This document shows, one piece after another, positions 25,240 through 32,713 of a DNA stretch of 64,000 nt. Source of the stretch: Gracilibacillus caseinilyticus (lineage in GTDB: Bacteria; Bacillota; Bacilli; Bacillales; Amphibacillaceae). The stretch is from positions 1,860,001 through 1,924,000 of the forward strand of contig NZ_CP095072.1 of the NCBI RefSeq assembly GCF_022919115.1. Direction: 5' to 3'. Numbering within the stretch: the stretch's first letter is position 1; every line of letters begins with the position of its first letter. The position numbers were made by a program, and so were the translations under genes. The notes beneath the pieces are model-generated. The model saw only the letters and a list, made by a program, of their open reading frames with translations. It was not told the origin of the DNA and ran no database searches.

Positions 25240-26250
25240 ATGCGTTATAATATGGTAGAACTAGAATCAAAATATCGTCAAACGATTGATAGTATTGTAG
25301 ATTCGACTAAATTGGAACACAAAACAATCCAGGGTAAGCCGGTTTATCGAAGCATTCAAGAAGCGATAGACGATATCGATGAATCAGATGGATGCATTTT
25401 TATTGCAAAAGGTGTGTATGTGGAAAAATTGATGGTCAACAAGGCATCCGTGACGTTACTAGGTGAGAGCCGCGATCAAACCATCCTAACCTATGATGTG
25501 GCAAGCGGTACCGAAAAAGCAGACGGGTCGACATATGGCACATTTGGCAGTGCCAGTGTCATCGTTCAGAAACCGAATTTTACAGCTTTTAATATCACGT
25601 TTGAGAATCGCTTTGATTTCATGAAGGAATACCTCAAAAAAGATAATGATCCAACCAAAATGAAAAATTTACAGGCGGTTGCTTTTCGTACAGCAGATCA
25701 GAGCGATCAAACGAAACTGGAAAACTGTTATTTTAAAGGCTATCAGGATACGTTACTTGTCGATCAGGGAACGCACTATTTTCATAAGTGTGTCGTCGAA
25801 GGAGCGATTGATTTTATTTTTGGTGCCGGGCAGGCGGTGTTTGAAAGCTGTGATATTATATCTTTAAATCTTCAGGATCCTATCCATAATGGCTTTGTCA
25901 CAGCTGCCAGCACATCGATTGACGTACCATATGGTTATTTGTTCGATCAGTGTCGATTACAGAGAAAATCGAATGAAATGCCAGATCATACTGTTTATTT
26001 AGGGAGACCATGGCATCCAGGTGGAGATCCGAACGCGATAGCCAGTGTGCTTTATTACCAATGTGAAGTAGATGCTCATATTAAAGAAGAAGGCTGGACA
26101 GAAATGGGTGGCTACTCTCCTTTGGATGCCAGATTATATGAATATGATAATCATGGGTCTGGTGCTGTAATCAACACGAACAGACGAAGTGTACCTCAGC
26201 AGGAAGCAGAGAAATGGCGCCATTATCTTCACCAGATTTGTGTCCGGTAA
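25240..26250 (+). CDS. Cytoplasmic pectinesterase (CE8)
   Basis: 336 residues from ATG 25240 after GGAGTGAT; the open frame extends back into the lipoprotein gene in another frame and is not used. It is a right-handed beta helix with catalytic residues: D170 in GYQDTLL, D191 in GAIDFIFG and R256 in LGRPWHP; the preceding Gln (Q148 region, LQAVAFRT) is also present. It removes methyl groups from galacturonate residues. There is no signal peptide, so it should act on imported methylated oligogalacturonides rather than on polymer. It sits between its presumed binding protein and an AraC regulator. Confidence 0.9.
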   Translation: MRYNMVELESKYRQTIDSIVDSTKLEHKTIQGKPVYRSIQEAIDDIDESDGCIFIAKGVYVEKLMVNKASVTLLGESRDQTILTYDVASGTEKADGSTYGTFGSASVIVQKPNFTAFNITFENRFDFMKEYLKKDNDPTKMKNLQAVAFRTADQSDQTKLENCYFKGYQDTLLVDQGTHYFHKCVVEGAIDFIFGAGQAVFESCDIISLNLQDPIHNGFVTAASTSIDVPYGYLFDQCRLQRKSNEMPDHTVYLGRPWHPGGDPNAIASVLYYQCEVDAHIKEEGWTEMGGYSPLDARLYEYDNHGSGAVINTNRRSVPQQEAEKWRHYLHQICVR

Positions 26251-26275
26251 ATAGGAGGAAGGAGGCGATTGGTCC

Positions 26276-27163
26276 ATGGCAGAAACAGCGCTTGAGTTCT
26301 ACGAAGAGCATGTCCCGGGCTTTCTCATTCATCACAAACAGGATCCATCACAAATGAACGTCTTTCATAGACATCAAGGCTATGAAATCGTTTGGTTAAA
26401 AGAAGGAGAAGCTTTATACGTATTTGAAGAGAAAGTCTATCATTTACGGAAGAATACCATTTTACTGTTCAAAAGCTCGGAATTTCATCGGGTGAGCTTG
26501 CGGGATGGGGCAGCATACGAAAGAGTGGTCGTGATGTTTACGGCTGACTTTTTTACATTTGACCATGTGCTGCTGAAGACTTTTTTTGATTTTTTGGATC
26601 AATTGCCTTTTCCCCATTTTATGTTAGATCTTTTTGTCTGGGATATGGATAAATTCCAATCGATCATCGATAACCTTTTATTAGAAAATGATAATAAAAA
26701 CAACTGGCAGCAAAAATCTGCACTCGAGATCTACCTGATGGAACTGATCCTGTTTCTGAGCCGCTCGATGAAGATCGATCAAGAAGCCAATCATCAGCTC
26801 GATTGGGCTAGTGAGCGCCAAAAACCAGTAGATTTCCATGATCAAATCGTCAAGGAAATCAATGAAGTCTGGAATACGGAATGGCGTCTGGATACCATTG
26901 CGGAGCATTTGCATATCAGCAAGTATTATCTGTGCCGTTTTTTCAAAAAAGAATTTGGTGTGACCATTCAGGAGTATATTCTGCAGCGGAGATTATTTGA
27001 AGCAAACCGCTTACTGACGGACACAACGATGACTGTTCAGGAGATTTCTGAGCATGTTGGATTTCTTTCTGCTTCCAGCTTTATTAGAAGGTTTAAGGAA
27101 AGAACCGGGGTAACGCCGAATCAGTACCGAAAGAAGCAAACTGATTTTCGTAACGGTAACTAG
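26276..27163 (+). CDS. AraC-family transcriptional regulator
   Basis: 295 residues. The N-terminal cupin-like sensor domain begins about residue 20 (MNVFHRHQGYEIVWLKEGEAL, with its paired His). The C-terminal about 100 residues hold two helix-turn-helix motifs (LDTIAEHLHISKYYLCRFFKKEFG and VQEISEHVGFLSASSFIRRFKE, ending GVTPNQYRK). It probably activates the pectin-related genes upstream in response to a sugar acid. GGAGG sites lie before ATG 26276; it follows the pectinesterase by 25 bases. Confidence 0.9.
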   Translation: MAETALEFYEEHVPGFLIHHKQDPSQMNVFHRHQGYEIVWLKEGEALYVFEEKVYHLRKNTILLFKSSEFHRVSLRDGAAYERVVVMFTADFFTFDHVLLKTFFDFLDQLPFPHFMLDLFVWDMDKFQSIIDNLLLENDNKNNWQQKSALEIYLMELILFLSRSMKIDQEANHQLDWASERQKPVDFHDQIVKEINEVWNTEWRLDTIAEHLHISKYYLCRFFKKEFGVTIQEYILQRRLFEANRLLTDTTMTVQEISEHVGFLSASSFIRRFKERTGVTPNQYRKKQTDFRNGN

Positions 27164-27164
27164 G

Positions 27165-27447
27165 TTATGTGCTGCCGCAATTAGGGCAGGAAACCCGTGT
27201 TTCATCATATTCATACTGTCAATTATCACATTGGATAAAGTTTCGCGTTTGTTTACCGATTAGCGCGCCTTGTGCATAGAGCTGACTTAATATTTTCTCT
27301 TGATTATCAATAATGTTAGCAGCCGCAAAAAATAACATAACAACAATAGTCCCGATAAAAATCCAGGAGAAAAAGGCTATGAAATGACCGGACAATAATC
27401 CTGCAATAATACTTATAATGATGGAAAAACAACAGTGCGCTAATCAT
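27165..27447 (-). pseudogene. Small membrane zinc-ribbon protein, two lesions
   Basis: ATG 27447 has GGGGGAGC upstream. The first codons MISALLF shift into the wrong frame at a TTTTT run. Skipping one T gives two hydrophobic segments (SIIISIIAGLLSG, AFFSWIFIGTIVVMLFFAA), a linker, and a zinc-ribbon tail with CDN, then TGA (27219-27221) where the second Cys of CxxC is expected, then QYEYDETRVSCPNCGS to TAA 27165. So a homopolymer shift and a Cys-to-stop change both break it. It overlaps the methyltransferase stop by 8 bases, implying former coupling. Confidence 0.7.
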
Positions 27448-28141
27448 ATTGCTCCCCCTTTTTACATATCTTCAACATAGAATTGGCATTACGTTGGAAT
27501 TCGTAGGATACCTTTATTTCTTCCGCAGTGCAGCCTTTCTTTATCAAATAATGAATGACCTCATCCAAATACTGATAACGTGCTCCATTTAAGTCAACTA
27601 ATGGAAAAATGCGAAGCTCTTCTTTTGTAACACGTAATAACTCATCAACGGTATCAAGATGAAAGGATAAATCTAGTCTGTCTGCATACAAAAATAAAAA
27701 ATGTGCGGAGAGAATGATATCGAATTGTTCATCACGAAATGGCAAAGAGGGCAGTGTAACAGGAATGTACCGTTCTTTGGATCGTTCGATATCCTTGGTA
27801 CATGTTTGCAAGGCGCGAATTCGATGGGCTCGTAAATCCTCTACCCCAGCGAAAAAACCCCATTGATAATTATTTTTGACTTTTTTCATATGTTCCATCG
27901 CATGCTTGATATCGCTGTGGCCTTTTTCTTGTAAGAAGTCAACAGAATAATGATAGGCAATATCACAAGCTGTTACATCTAATCCGGATTGGTTGCCAAT
28001 GGCAGTAAATGAACAGGCTCCAGCCGGACAGTCCAGTATTTTTTTATCGATAAGTGATTCTTTTGTTAGCGCAAACATATTCATGTATTCTTCAAAGGTC
28101 CTGCCTATAAAAACAATTCTCTCTAAATCTAATTTTTTCAA
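27440..28141 (-). CDS. Class I SAM-dependent methyltransferase
   Basis: 233 residues if started at TTG 28141, six bases after GAGGTG; a GTG at 28150 lies within that site and would add three residues. Motif I reads KILDCPAGACSFTAI (about 38-52), followed by a motif II acid in VTACDIAYHY and LPFRDEQFDIILSAHFLF as motif IV. This layout is common in uncharacterised Bacillus methyltransferases. Downstream it overlaps a broken zinc-ribbon membrane protein gene. Confidence 0.82.
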   Translation of the reverse strand: MKKLDLERIVFIGRTFEEYMNMFALTKESLIDKKILDCPAGACSFTAIGNQSGLDVTACDIAYHYSVDFLQEKGHSDIKHAMEHMKKVKNNYQWGFFAGVEDLRAHRIRALQTCTKDIERSKERYIPVTLPSLPFRDEQFDIILSAHFLFLYADRLDLSFHLDTVDELLRVTKEELRIFPLVDLNGARYQYLDEVIHYLIKKGCTAEEIKVSYEFQRNANSMLKICKKGEQYD

Positions 28142-28293
28142 TTCATTCACCTCGATCTTGAATTAACTATTGCACATTAAGTAAAAGTATAATATAGTAA
28201 AAATTATTATTAGATTTCAAAATTTACCATCTGGAAACATGGCACTCCAAAGATGAATCAAACCTATATTAATAAAGAAGCAAGGAGTGGACT

Positions 28294-28866
28294 GTGTTGA
28301 AAAATGTATACCTGCTCTTTACGGATACGGGAACACTGTTATCACGTCTTATTAACCTGTGCACGAATTCTACCTTGAATCATGCCTCGATTTCATTCGA
28401 CAGCTCATTGACAGAGGTCTATAGCTTCGGTAGAAAAAGAACCTATAATCCTTGGAGTGGCGGCTTCGTCCAAGAGAATTTACGCACACCTTTTTTTCGC
28501 CGATCCCAATGCGCCATCTATCAATTAACCATTCCTGATGCAACGTATAACCAGTTAAAACAACGGATTGAAAAAATGGAAGCTGAAACAGATCATTATC
28601 GCTATAATCTGTTAGGTTTATTTGGTGTGCTGTTGAATTTAGAATGGCAACGAGAGCAAGCCTATTTCTGTTCAGAGTTCGTCGCGACTGTCTTAAACGA
28701 AGCAGGTATATATGTAGCGGAAAAACCAGCATGCCTGGTGAAACCACAGGATTTAAAAGAATGGGAAGCGTTACAATTAATCTACCACGGTGAACTGATA
28801 GCTTATTTACAATACCATGGCGGTTACGATGTACCTGTATCCCTTTGGCAAAGATATTTGATGTAA
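28294..28866 (+). CDS. NlpC/P60-superfamily (YiiX/YebB-like) hydrolase
   Basis: 190 residues from TTG 28294, behind AAGGAGTGG. Shows a permuted papain-like layout: a His in TLNHASISF (about 31) and a Cys in AYFCSEFVATVL (about 130). No signal peptide or membrane segment is seen, so it is cytoplasmic. Such YiiX-type proteins cleave amide or thioester bonds in unknown substrates. No operon partner. Confidence 0.75.
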   Translation: MLKNVYLLFTDTGTLLSRLINLCTNSTLNHASISFDSSLTEVYSFGRKRTYNPWSGGFVQENLRTPFFRRSQCAIYQLTIPDATYNQLKQRIEKMEAETDHYRYNLLGLFGVLLNLEWQREQAYFCSEFVATVLNEAGIYVAEKPACLVKPQDLKEWEALQLIYHGELIAYLQYHGGYDVPVSLWQRYLM

Positions 28867-28871
28867 ATAGG

Positions 28872-29051
28872 TTATTTTTGATCATTCTCTAATTTCTGTT
28901 TATTTACGTTGAGCAACTCTTTCAATACGCGATGAATATTTTGTAAGCTGATCAAAATAATACCGAGCATGATGAATGTAACAATTTCTCCTGTGAAGAA
29001 AGAAAGTAAAGCTAATAAAGTAGCATACAGTATATATAACCAATTGTTCAT
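28872..29051 (-). CDS. Small membrane protein, 59 residues
   Basis: From ATG 29051, with AAAGGATG upstream. Two hydrophobic segments (residues 4-20 and 22-40), then a charged tail rich in Lys and Asn (RVLKELLNVNKQKLENDQK). No recognised family. Convergent with the YiiX-like gene, 5 bases apart. Confidence 0.65.
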   Translation of the reverse strand: MNNWLYILYATLLALLSFFTGEIVTFIMLGIILISLQNIHRVLKELLNVNKQKLENDQK

Positions 29052-29200
29052 AAGTATCATCCTTTTCGTTTTATATGGATTATTTTAACATAAAACAGTG
29101 CGGCGTGATGATTCTTTATTCGAAAATACTAGGCTTTTGTCACAACATCGGTACTTCGGTTCATACAATAAGTTGAATCAACATGAAGGAGCTGATGAAT

Positions 29201-29785
29201 ATGCATTCCTATTATTTCGGCTATCCGTCCTATCCGCATTCATATATGATGAGGCAGCAAATGATTAGTGGTACAGCGACTTGGACAAATGGTGGCAATA
29301 TTACGAAGTGTGGGTTACCGTGGTCTTATAATCAATATATGACAGTAGCGGTAAGCAGTAATTCTACTTTTCAATGTGGTCAGACGCTTAAAGTGACAAA
29401 TCCGCAAAATGGCAGACAAGTGATCGTGACGGTGGTGGACACCGTACCGAATGTACCGGCAACACAATTAAATTTGCATCATAGAGCATTCCAGGCATTG
29501 GCGAGTCCAAGTGTCGGTGTGCTTTCTGTGCAATTTCAACCATCCCCAGACGTCGAACAGGAAAAATGGGGAAAGTATTTATTAGAGGTAACACAAACTG
29601 CATATCCGAATTATAATGTGACCGATTATGGATTTGTGGAAAGAACGTCCTTAACCAACGATCAAGTAAAAGAAGTGTACGATTTTTATCTTACTAATGG
29701 TCAGGAGCAACTAACGGTGAGAGGAACGGTCGTTTACAATCCAATGACAAATCGTGTGGTTTCGTTTGGAATTACGGAACTATAG
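29201..29785 (+). CDS. Double-psi beta-barrel protein with DUF3889-like C-terminus
   Basis: 194 residues from ATG 29201, chosen by its spacing of nine bases to GAAGGAG; ATGs at 29183 and 29195 are alternatives. Residues about 25-95 form an RlpA/expansin-like double-psi barrel (SGTATWTNGGNITKCG, VKVTNPQNGRQVIVTVVDT). The C-terminal 80 residues (WGKYLLEVTQTAYPNYNVTDYGFVER) resemble the DUF3889/YdjM domain of bacilli. The N-terminus is Tyr- and Pro-rich (YYFGYPSYPHSY), as in spore-coat proteins, with no signal peptide. A cell-wall or spore-surface role is inferred. Confidence 0.72.
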   Translation: MHSYYFGYPSYPHSYMMRQQMISGTATWTNGGNITKCGLPWSYNQYMTVAVSSNSTFQCGQTLKVTNPQNGRQVIVTVVDTVPNVPATQLNLHHRAFQALASPSVGVLSVQFQPSPDVEQEKWGKYLLEVTQTAYPNYNVTDYGFVERTSLTNDQVKEVYDFYLTNGQEQLTVRGTVVYNPMTNRVVSFGITEL

Positions 29786-29793
29786 GCGATGGT

Positions 29794-29833
29794 AAAGCAG
29801 AAGCGTGGAATTTGATCATGCTTCTGTTTTTTT
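29794..29833 (+). terminator. Rho-independent terminator
   Basis: AAAGCAGAAGC and GCTTCTG pair across a 15-nt loop, followed by a run of T residues. Confidence 0.8.
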
Positions 29834-29878
29834 GTTTGGGAGGGAAGTATTAGTTGTTTCCGAGGATTGAGGGAGTAT

Positions 29879-29976
29879 GGGTTTTTAATGTGGATTATGT
29901 AAAATAGCTATGCTGTAATTTAGAAATATTAAATGTGCTAGGATATCGTTCCGGCCAACTACTTCGCGTCCTGCGG
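29879..29976 (+). repeat. Decayed left end of the MITE-like family
   Basis: GGGTTTTTAATGTGGATTATGTAAA matches the terminal repeat of the elements at 43727 and 58804 with a few changes, and the following GTGCTAGGATATCGTTCCGGCCAAC and CTTCGCGTCCTGCGG match their interior. No right end is found nearby, so it is a truncated copy. It abuts the SnoaL-like pseudogene. Confidence 0.65.
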
Positions 29977-29992
29977 TATTGTTTTTATTTTC

Positions 29993-30322
29993 TTATGGAA
30001 TGGGCTGACCAATATCCCGCATTTCAATAATTCGGTCGTCCTAAAAATGGAAGATATGGACGGCTGCACCTCCTCGATCATCTGGATTCTGTCTGATATG
30101 GGAATACACTGAAACTTTTTTTCACTTGGATGATAAGGTTAATATCCAGTATGTTTTCAGGGCTTTGTTCGGCACTCTCTTCCATCGCCAACATAAGTGA
30201 ATCTGCATCACCAGGGAAGTAGGGATTGTGGTGACGGAATGAAGGACTTATGTATTGCTGATATGCCTCGCGAACTTTACCCATGCAACGAGTTGTAAAA
30301 ATAACACAGCTTTAACGCTCAT
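29993..30322 (-). pseudogene. SnoaL-like (NTF2 fold) protein, multiple lesions
   Basis: From ATG 30322 (AAAGGGTG upstream) the frame reads MSVKAVLFLQLVA, then shifts by one base near 30285 into KVREAYQQYISPSFRHHNPYFPGDADSLM, shifts again near 30110-30125 into VYSHIRQNPDDRGGAAVHIFHF, meets TAG, and ends DDRIIEMRDIGQPIP. Joined, it is a full-length about 110-residue SnoaL-like protein of the NTF2 superfamily. Three or more lesions indicate true decay rather than a single read error. Confidence 0.75.
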
Positions 30323-30433
30323 TGAAAGCACCCTTTCCTGTATGTGTGATGTGCACTATATGGTCCGCTTTTAGTGGTGTCAATAAATAGAAAATACGCC
30401 TCAAGGCTTAGTCCAAAATATAACCCCAGCCTG

Positions 30434-30462
30434 TTACTGATTCCACCAGGACGAGCTATCAT
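30434..30462 (+). promoter_or_regulatory. Candidate promoter of liaIH
   Basis: TTACTG (30434-30439) and TATCAT (30457-30462) are separated by exactly 17 bases, 26 bases before the liaI start. A TTAGTCC half-site at 30408-30414 could be part of a LiaR operator, but I could not find a full inverted repeat. Confidence 0.45.
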
Positions 30463-30487
30463 ATAAGTATGGAAGGAGGGAACGTCA

Positions 30488-30796
30488 ATGAGAACATTTC
30501 TACTCGTTAGTTTAGCGGTGATTGCTGCAATCATCTTACTAGCCAATCTTGGTCCGATGATTATGTTATTGATCAGTCTGGTCATTGCCTATTACGGAGT
30601 GAAAAAATTTATCACGGCTGACACAACCGGTTCGAAAGTAGGATGGGGCATTGTTATCCTGATCGGTGTATCGATGTCGATTTCAAATATCCCAGCTTTA
30701 ATTGGTGTCGTTGCAATGGTTGTGCTGTATTACACATATAAAAAATGGAAGCAAGAGAAAGAATACGAAGATTACTTAGAGTGGGACAAGCTGTAA
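30488..30796 (+). CDS. liaI: LiaI-like membrane protein
   Basis: 102 residues with three hydrophobic segments (about 3-34, 52-70, 73-85 of the chain) and a charged tail KKWKQEKEYEDYLEWDKL. Small membrane proteins of this type anchor the PspA-like protein LiaH under envelope stress. Identification rests on its place directly before a PspA homologue and the liaFSR genes. GGAGGG precedes the ATG. It is longer in its hydrophobic part than a simple two-helix LiaI, so it may correspond to the YvqI/phage-shock protein G-like variant. Confidence 0.75.
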   Translation: MRTFLLVSLAVIAAIILLANLGPMIMLLISLVIAYYGVKKFITADTTGSKVGWGIVILIGVSMSISNIPALIGVVAMVVLYYTYKKWKQEKEYEDYLEWDKL

Positions 30797-30817
30797 ACAT
30801 ATAGGGAGGAATAAAAA

Positions 30818-31447
30818 ATGGCAAACTTATTTTCACGTATTAAAGACTCAGTGATGGCAGACTTACACGAAGCAATGGATCGTAAGGAAGAGAAAAATCC
30901 AATCGCACATGTGAACCAGTATATTCGCGAATGTGAGCAGGAAGTAAAGAAAATTAAGCGATTAGTAGAAAAACAATATGAGATTAAACACGATATCGCC
31001 AAAGAATTGTCGCAGGCAAAAACGATGGTCGAAAAACGTAAACGCCAAATCCAATTAGCAGAAGAAATGCAGGAAGCAGAATTAGCAAAAGAAGCACAGG
31101 TAGAATTGGACCAATTCGAAGCACGTGTTGTACAGCTGAACGAAATGTCAGATAAATCCATTCAAGATCTGGAAACACTTGAATCAAAATATGTGCAAAT
31201 GAAACAAAAATTAAAAGATCTTTATGTGAAGCGTCTTGAATTACGAAGCAGAGAAAATATTGCCCGTACGAAACAAGGCATGAACAAAGTACTCGAAACA
31301 GAGCTAGTCTCCAAAAGTGTATCAAAATTCGCAGAGCTCGAAAGCTATATTGAGCGGATCGAACAACGTGTTCAAACAGAGCACCGCCTGCACACTCTGG
31401 ATGCCCGATTTCAAGAATTAGAAAAAAGAGCTACAACTTCTAACTAA
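30818..31447 (+). CDS. liaH: PspA/IM30-family protein LiaH
   Basis: 209 residues, almost wholly alpha-helical with long coiled coils and high Glu/Lys content. It starts MANLFSRIKDSVMADLHEAMDRKEEKNP, which matches the amphipathic first helix and PxxxLNQYIRE region (here IAHVNQYIRE) of PspA proteins. LiaH forms large rings that stabilise the membrane when antibiotics interfere with lipid II. GGGAGG site; 21 bases after liaI. A terminator follows, so liaIH is separable from liaFSR. Confidence 0.92.
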   Translation: MANLFSRIKDSVMADLHEAMDRKEEKNPIAHVNQYIRECEQEVKKIKRLVEKQYEIKHDIAKELSQAKTMVEKRKRQIQLAEEMQEAELAKEAQVELDQFEARVVQLNEMSDKSIQDLETLESKYVQMKQKLKDLYVKRLELRSRENIARTKQGMNKVLETELVSKSVSKFAELESYIERIEQRVQTEHRLHTLDARFQELEKRATTSN

Positions 31448-31463
31448 AAACATGCTATTCTAT

Positions 31464-31491
31464 AAAGGTGCAGAAAAAATCTGCACCTTTT
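31464..31491 (+). terminator. Terminator after liaH
   Basis: AAAGGTGCAGA (31464-31474) pairs perfectly with TCTGCACCTTT (31480-31490), with flanking T residues. Confidence 0.85.
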
Positions 31492-31560
31492 CATGTCTGA
31501 AAAAGCACTTGCAAAAATTACTACCGAGGTAACGATACAAAACTCGAATATATATAAAGA

Positions 31561-31885
31561 GATTTGTATCGAAAGCGATGAAAGGGAACGAATCAGAGAA
31601 CGTGCCCATAGATTTGTATCGAAAACCAGAGAAAGGGCACAAATCACAAAGAAGCACGAGCAGATTTGTATCGAAAGCCTGGAAAGGGAACAAATCAGAG
31701 AAGAGCGCCTATAGATTTGTATCGAAAGACAGAGAAAGGGAACAAATCTCAAAGAAGCATGAGGAGATTTGTATCCAAAGCCAGGAAAGGGAACAAAACA
31801 GGGAAGTGATCCCCATAGATTTGTATCGAAACCAGAGAAAGAGCACAAATCACAAGACAGCTCCTAAAAGATATGTATTAAAATC
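31561..31885 (+). repeat. 52-bp tandem array with stem-loop units, about 6.3 units
   Basis: Unit starts at 31561, 31611, 31663, 31714, 31766, 31818 and 31870 (steps 50, 52, 51, 52, 52, 52). Consensus GATTTGTATCGAAAG, then AGAAAGGGAACAAATC, then AGAGAAG and CCCATA. GATTTGT and ACAAATC pair in most units. Overlapping frames on both strands are repeat artefacts, since the period shifts frame. The array separates liaIH from liaFSR. The following 31886-31993 holds only the liaF leader. Confidence 0.85.
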
Positions 31886-31993
31886 TAATCCTTGATTCTG
31901 CTGCACGTTTTATTATCACACGTATCCTGCGGGGCGACTGTCCCAGCTGTCATCGCAACGAAATTTTTATATAGAATAAAGGGGTGACCCTAT

Positions 31994-32713
31994 ATGTCAA
32001 AAAAGACAGGCTATGATTTATTGCAAATATTATTAATCATAGGTGCGCTATTTTTGTTAATTGAATTAATCTTTATCGATGTAGGTCTACTTTTCTTGAT
32101 CGCAATTGGAGCGGTGGGGATTTATTTTGGCAGACGATCCTTCAAGAGTACAACTGGCAAGACGATTTTCTGGGGTGGCATATTTTTTGTTATTATTGCG
32201 ATCTTGCAGACGTTTGCGATACGTTTCTTTATTTTTGCAATTATAATCTATTTTGTATGGCAATGGTATCAGCAAAAGCAAAAAGAAAATCAGGAACTGC
32301 CACAATTCATTGATATCACCGAAGAGACGTTATACGAAGACCAGATGATTCAAAACAAATGGTTCGGTAAGTACCAGACAACGAAGAACGGTTTCTCCTG
32401 GCAGGATTTGAACATCCAGTCTGGAATTGGTGATATTCAGGTGGATTTAAATAATACGATGCTCCCAAATGAAGAGAATGTTATGGTAATTCGTCACTTT
32501 GCTGGAAAAATTGAAGTGATTGTACCGTATGATGTCGAAGTCACGATTGATCATTCTGTCATTTTCGGTGACATCCATGCCTTTGATCATCAGAAGAAAA
32601 ATGTTTTCAATCGTCATGTTCAGCTGCAAACAAAAGGCTATCGCCAATCTCGCCAAAAAGTGAAAATCTATACACAGATGATCGTCGGAAAGCTTGAGGT
32701 GAGAAGAGGATGA
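31994..32713 (+). CDS. liaF: LiaF, membrane inhibitor of the LiaS kinase
   Basis: 239 residues. Four hydrophobic segments occupy residues about 8-88, followed by a linker and a C-terminal beta-rich domain (about 130-239) with NIQSGIGDIQVDLNNTMLPN and VMVIRHFAGKIEVIVPYDVEV, typical of the LiaF/DUF2154 domain. LiaF keeps LiaS inactive without stress. AAAGGGGTG site before the ATG. Its stop overlaps the liaS start by four bases (ATGA), so the two are translationally coupled. Confidence 0.93.
   Translation: MSKKTGYDLLQILLIIGALFLLIELIFIDVGLLFLIAIGAVGIYFGRRSFKSTTGKTIFWGGIFFVIIAILQTFAIRFFIFAIIIYFVWQWYQQKQKENQELPQFIDITEETLYEDQMIQNKWFGKYQTTKNGFSWQDLNIQSGIGDIQVDLNNTMLPNEENVMVIRHFAGKIEVIVPYDVEVTIDHSVIFGDIHAFDHQKKNVFNRHVQLQTKGYRQSRQKVKIYTQMIVGKLEVRRG

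Noticed and set aside
31444..31895. Several overlapping frames on both strands with repeating RFVSK, ICIES or SIQIC motifs
   Set aside because: They are translations of the 52-nt array; the period changes frame from unit to unit, so no frame is conserved.
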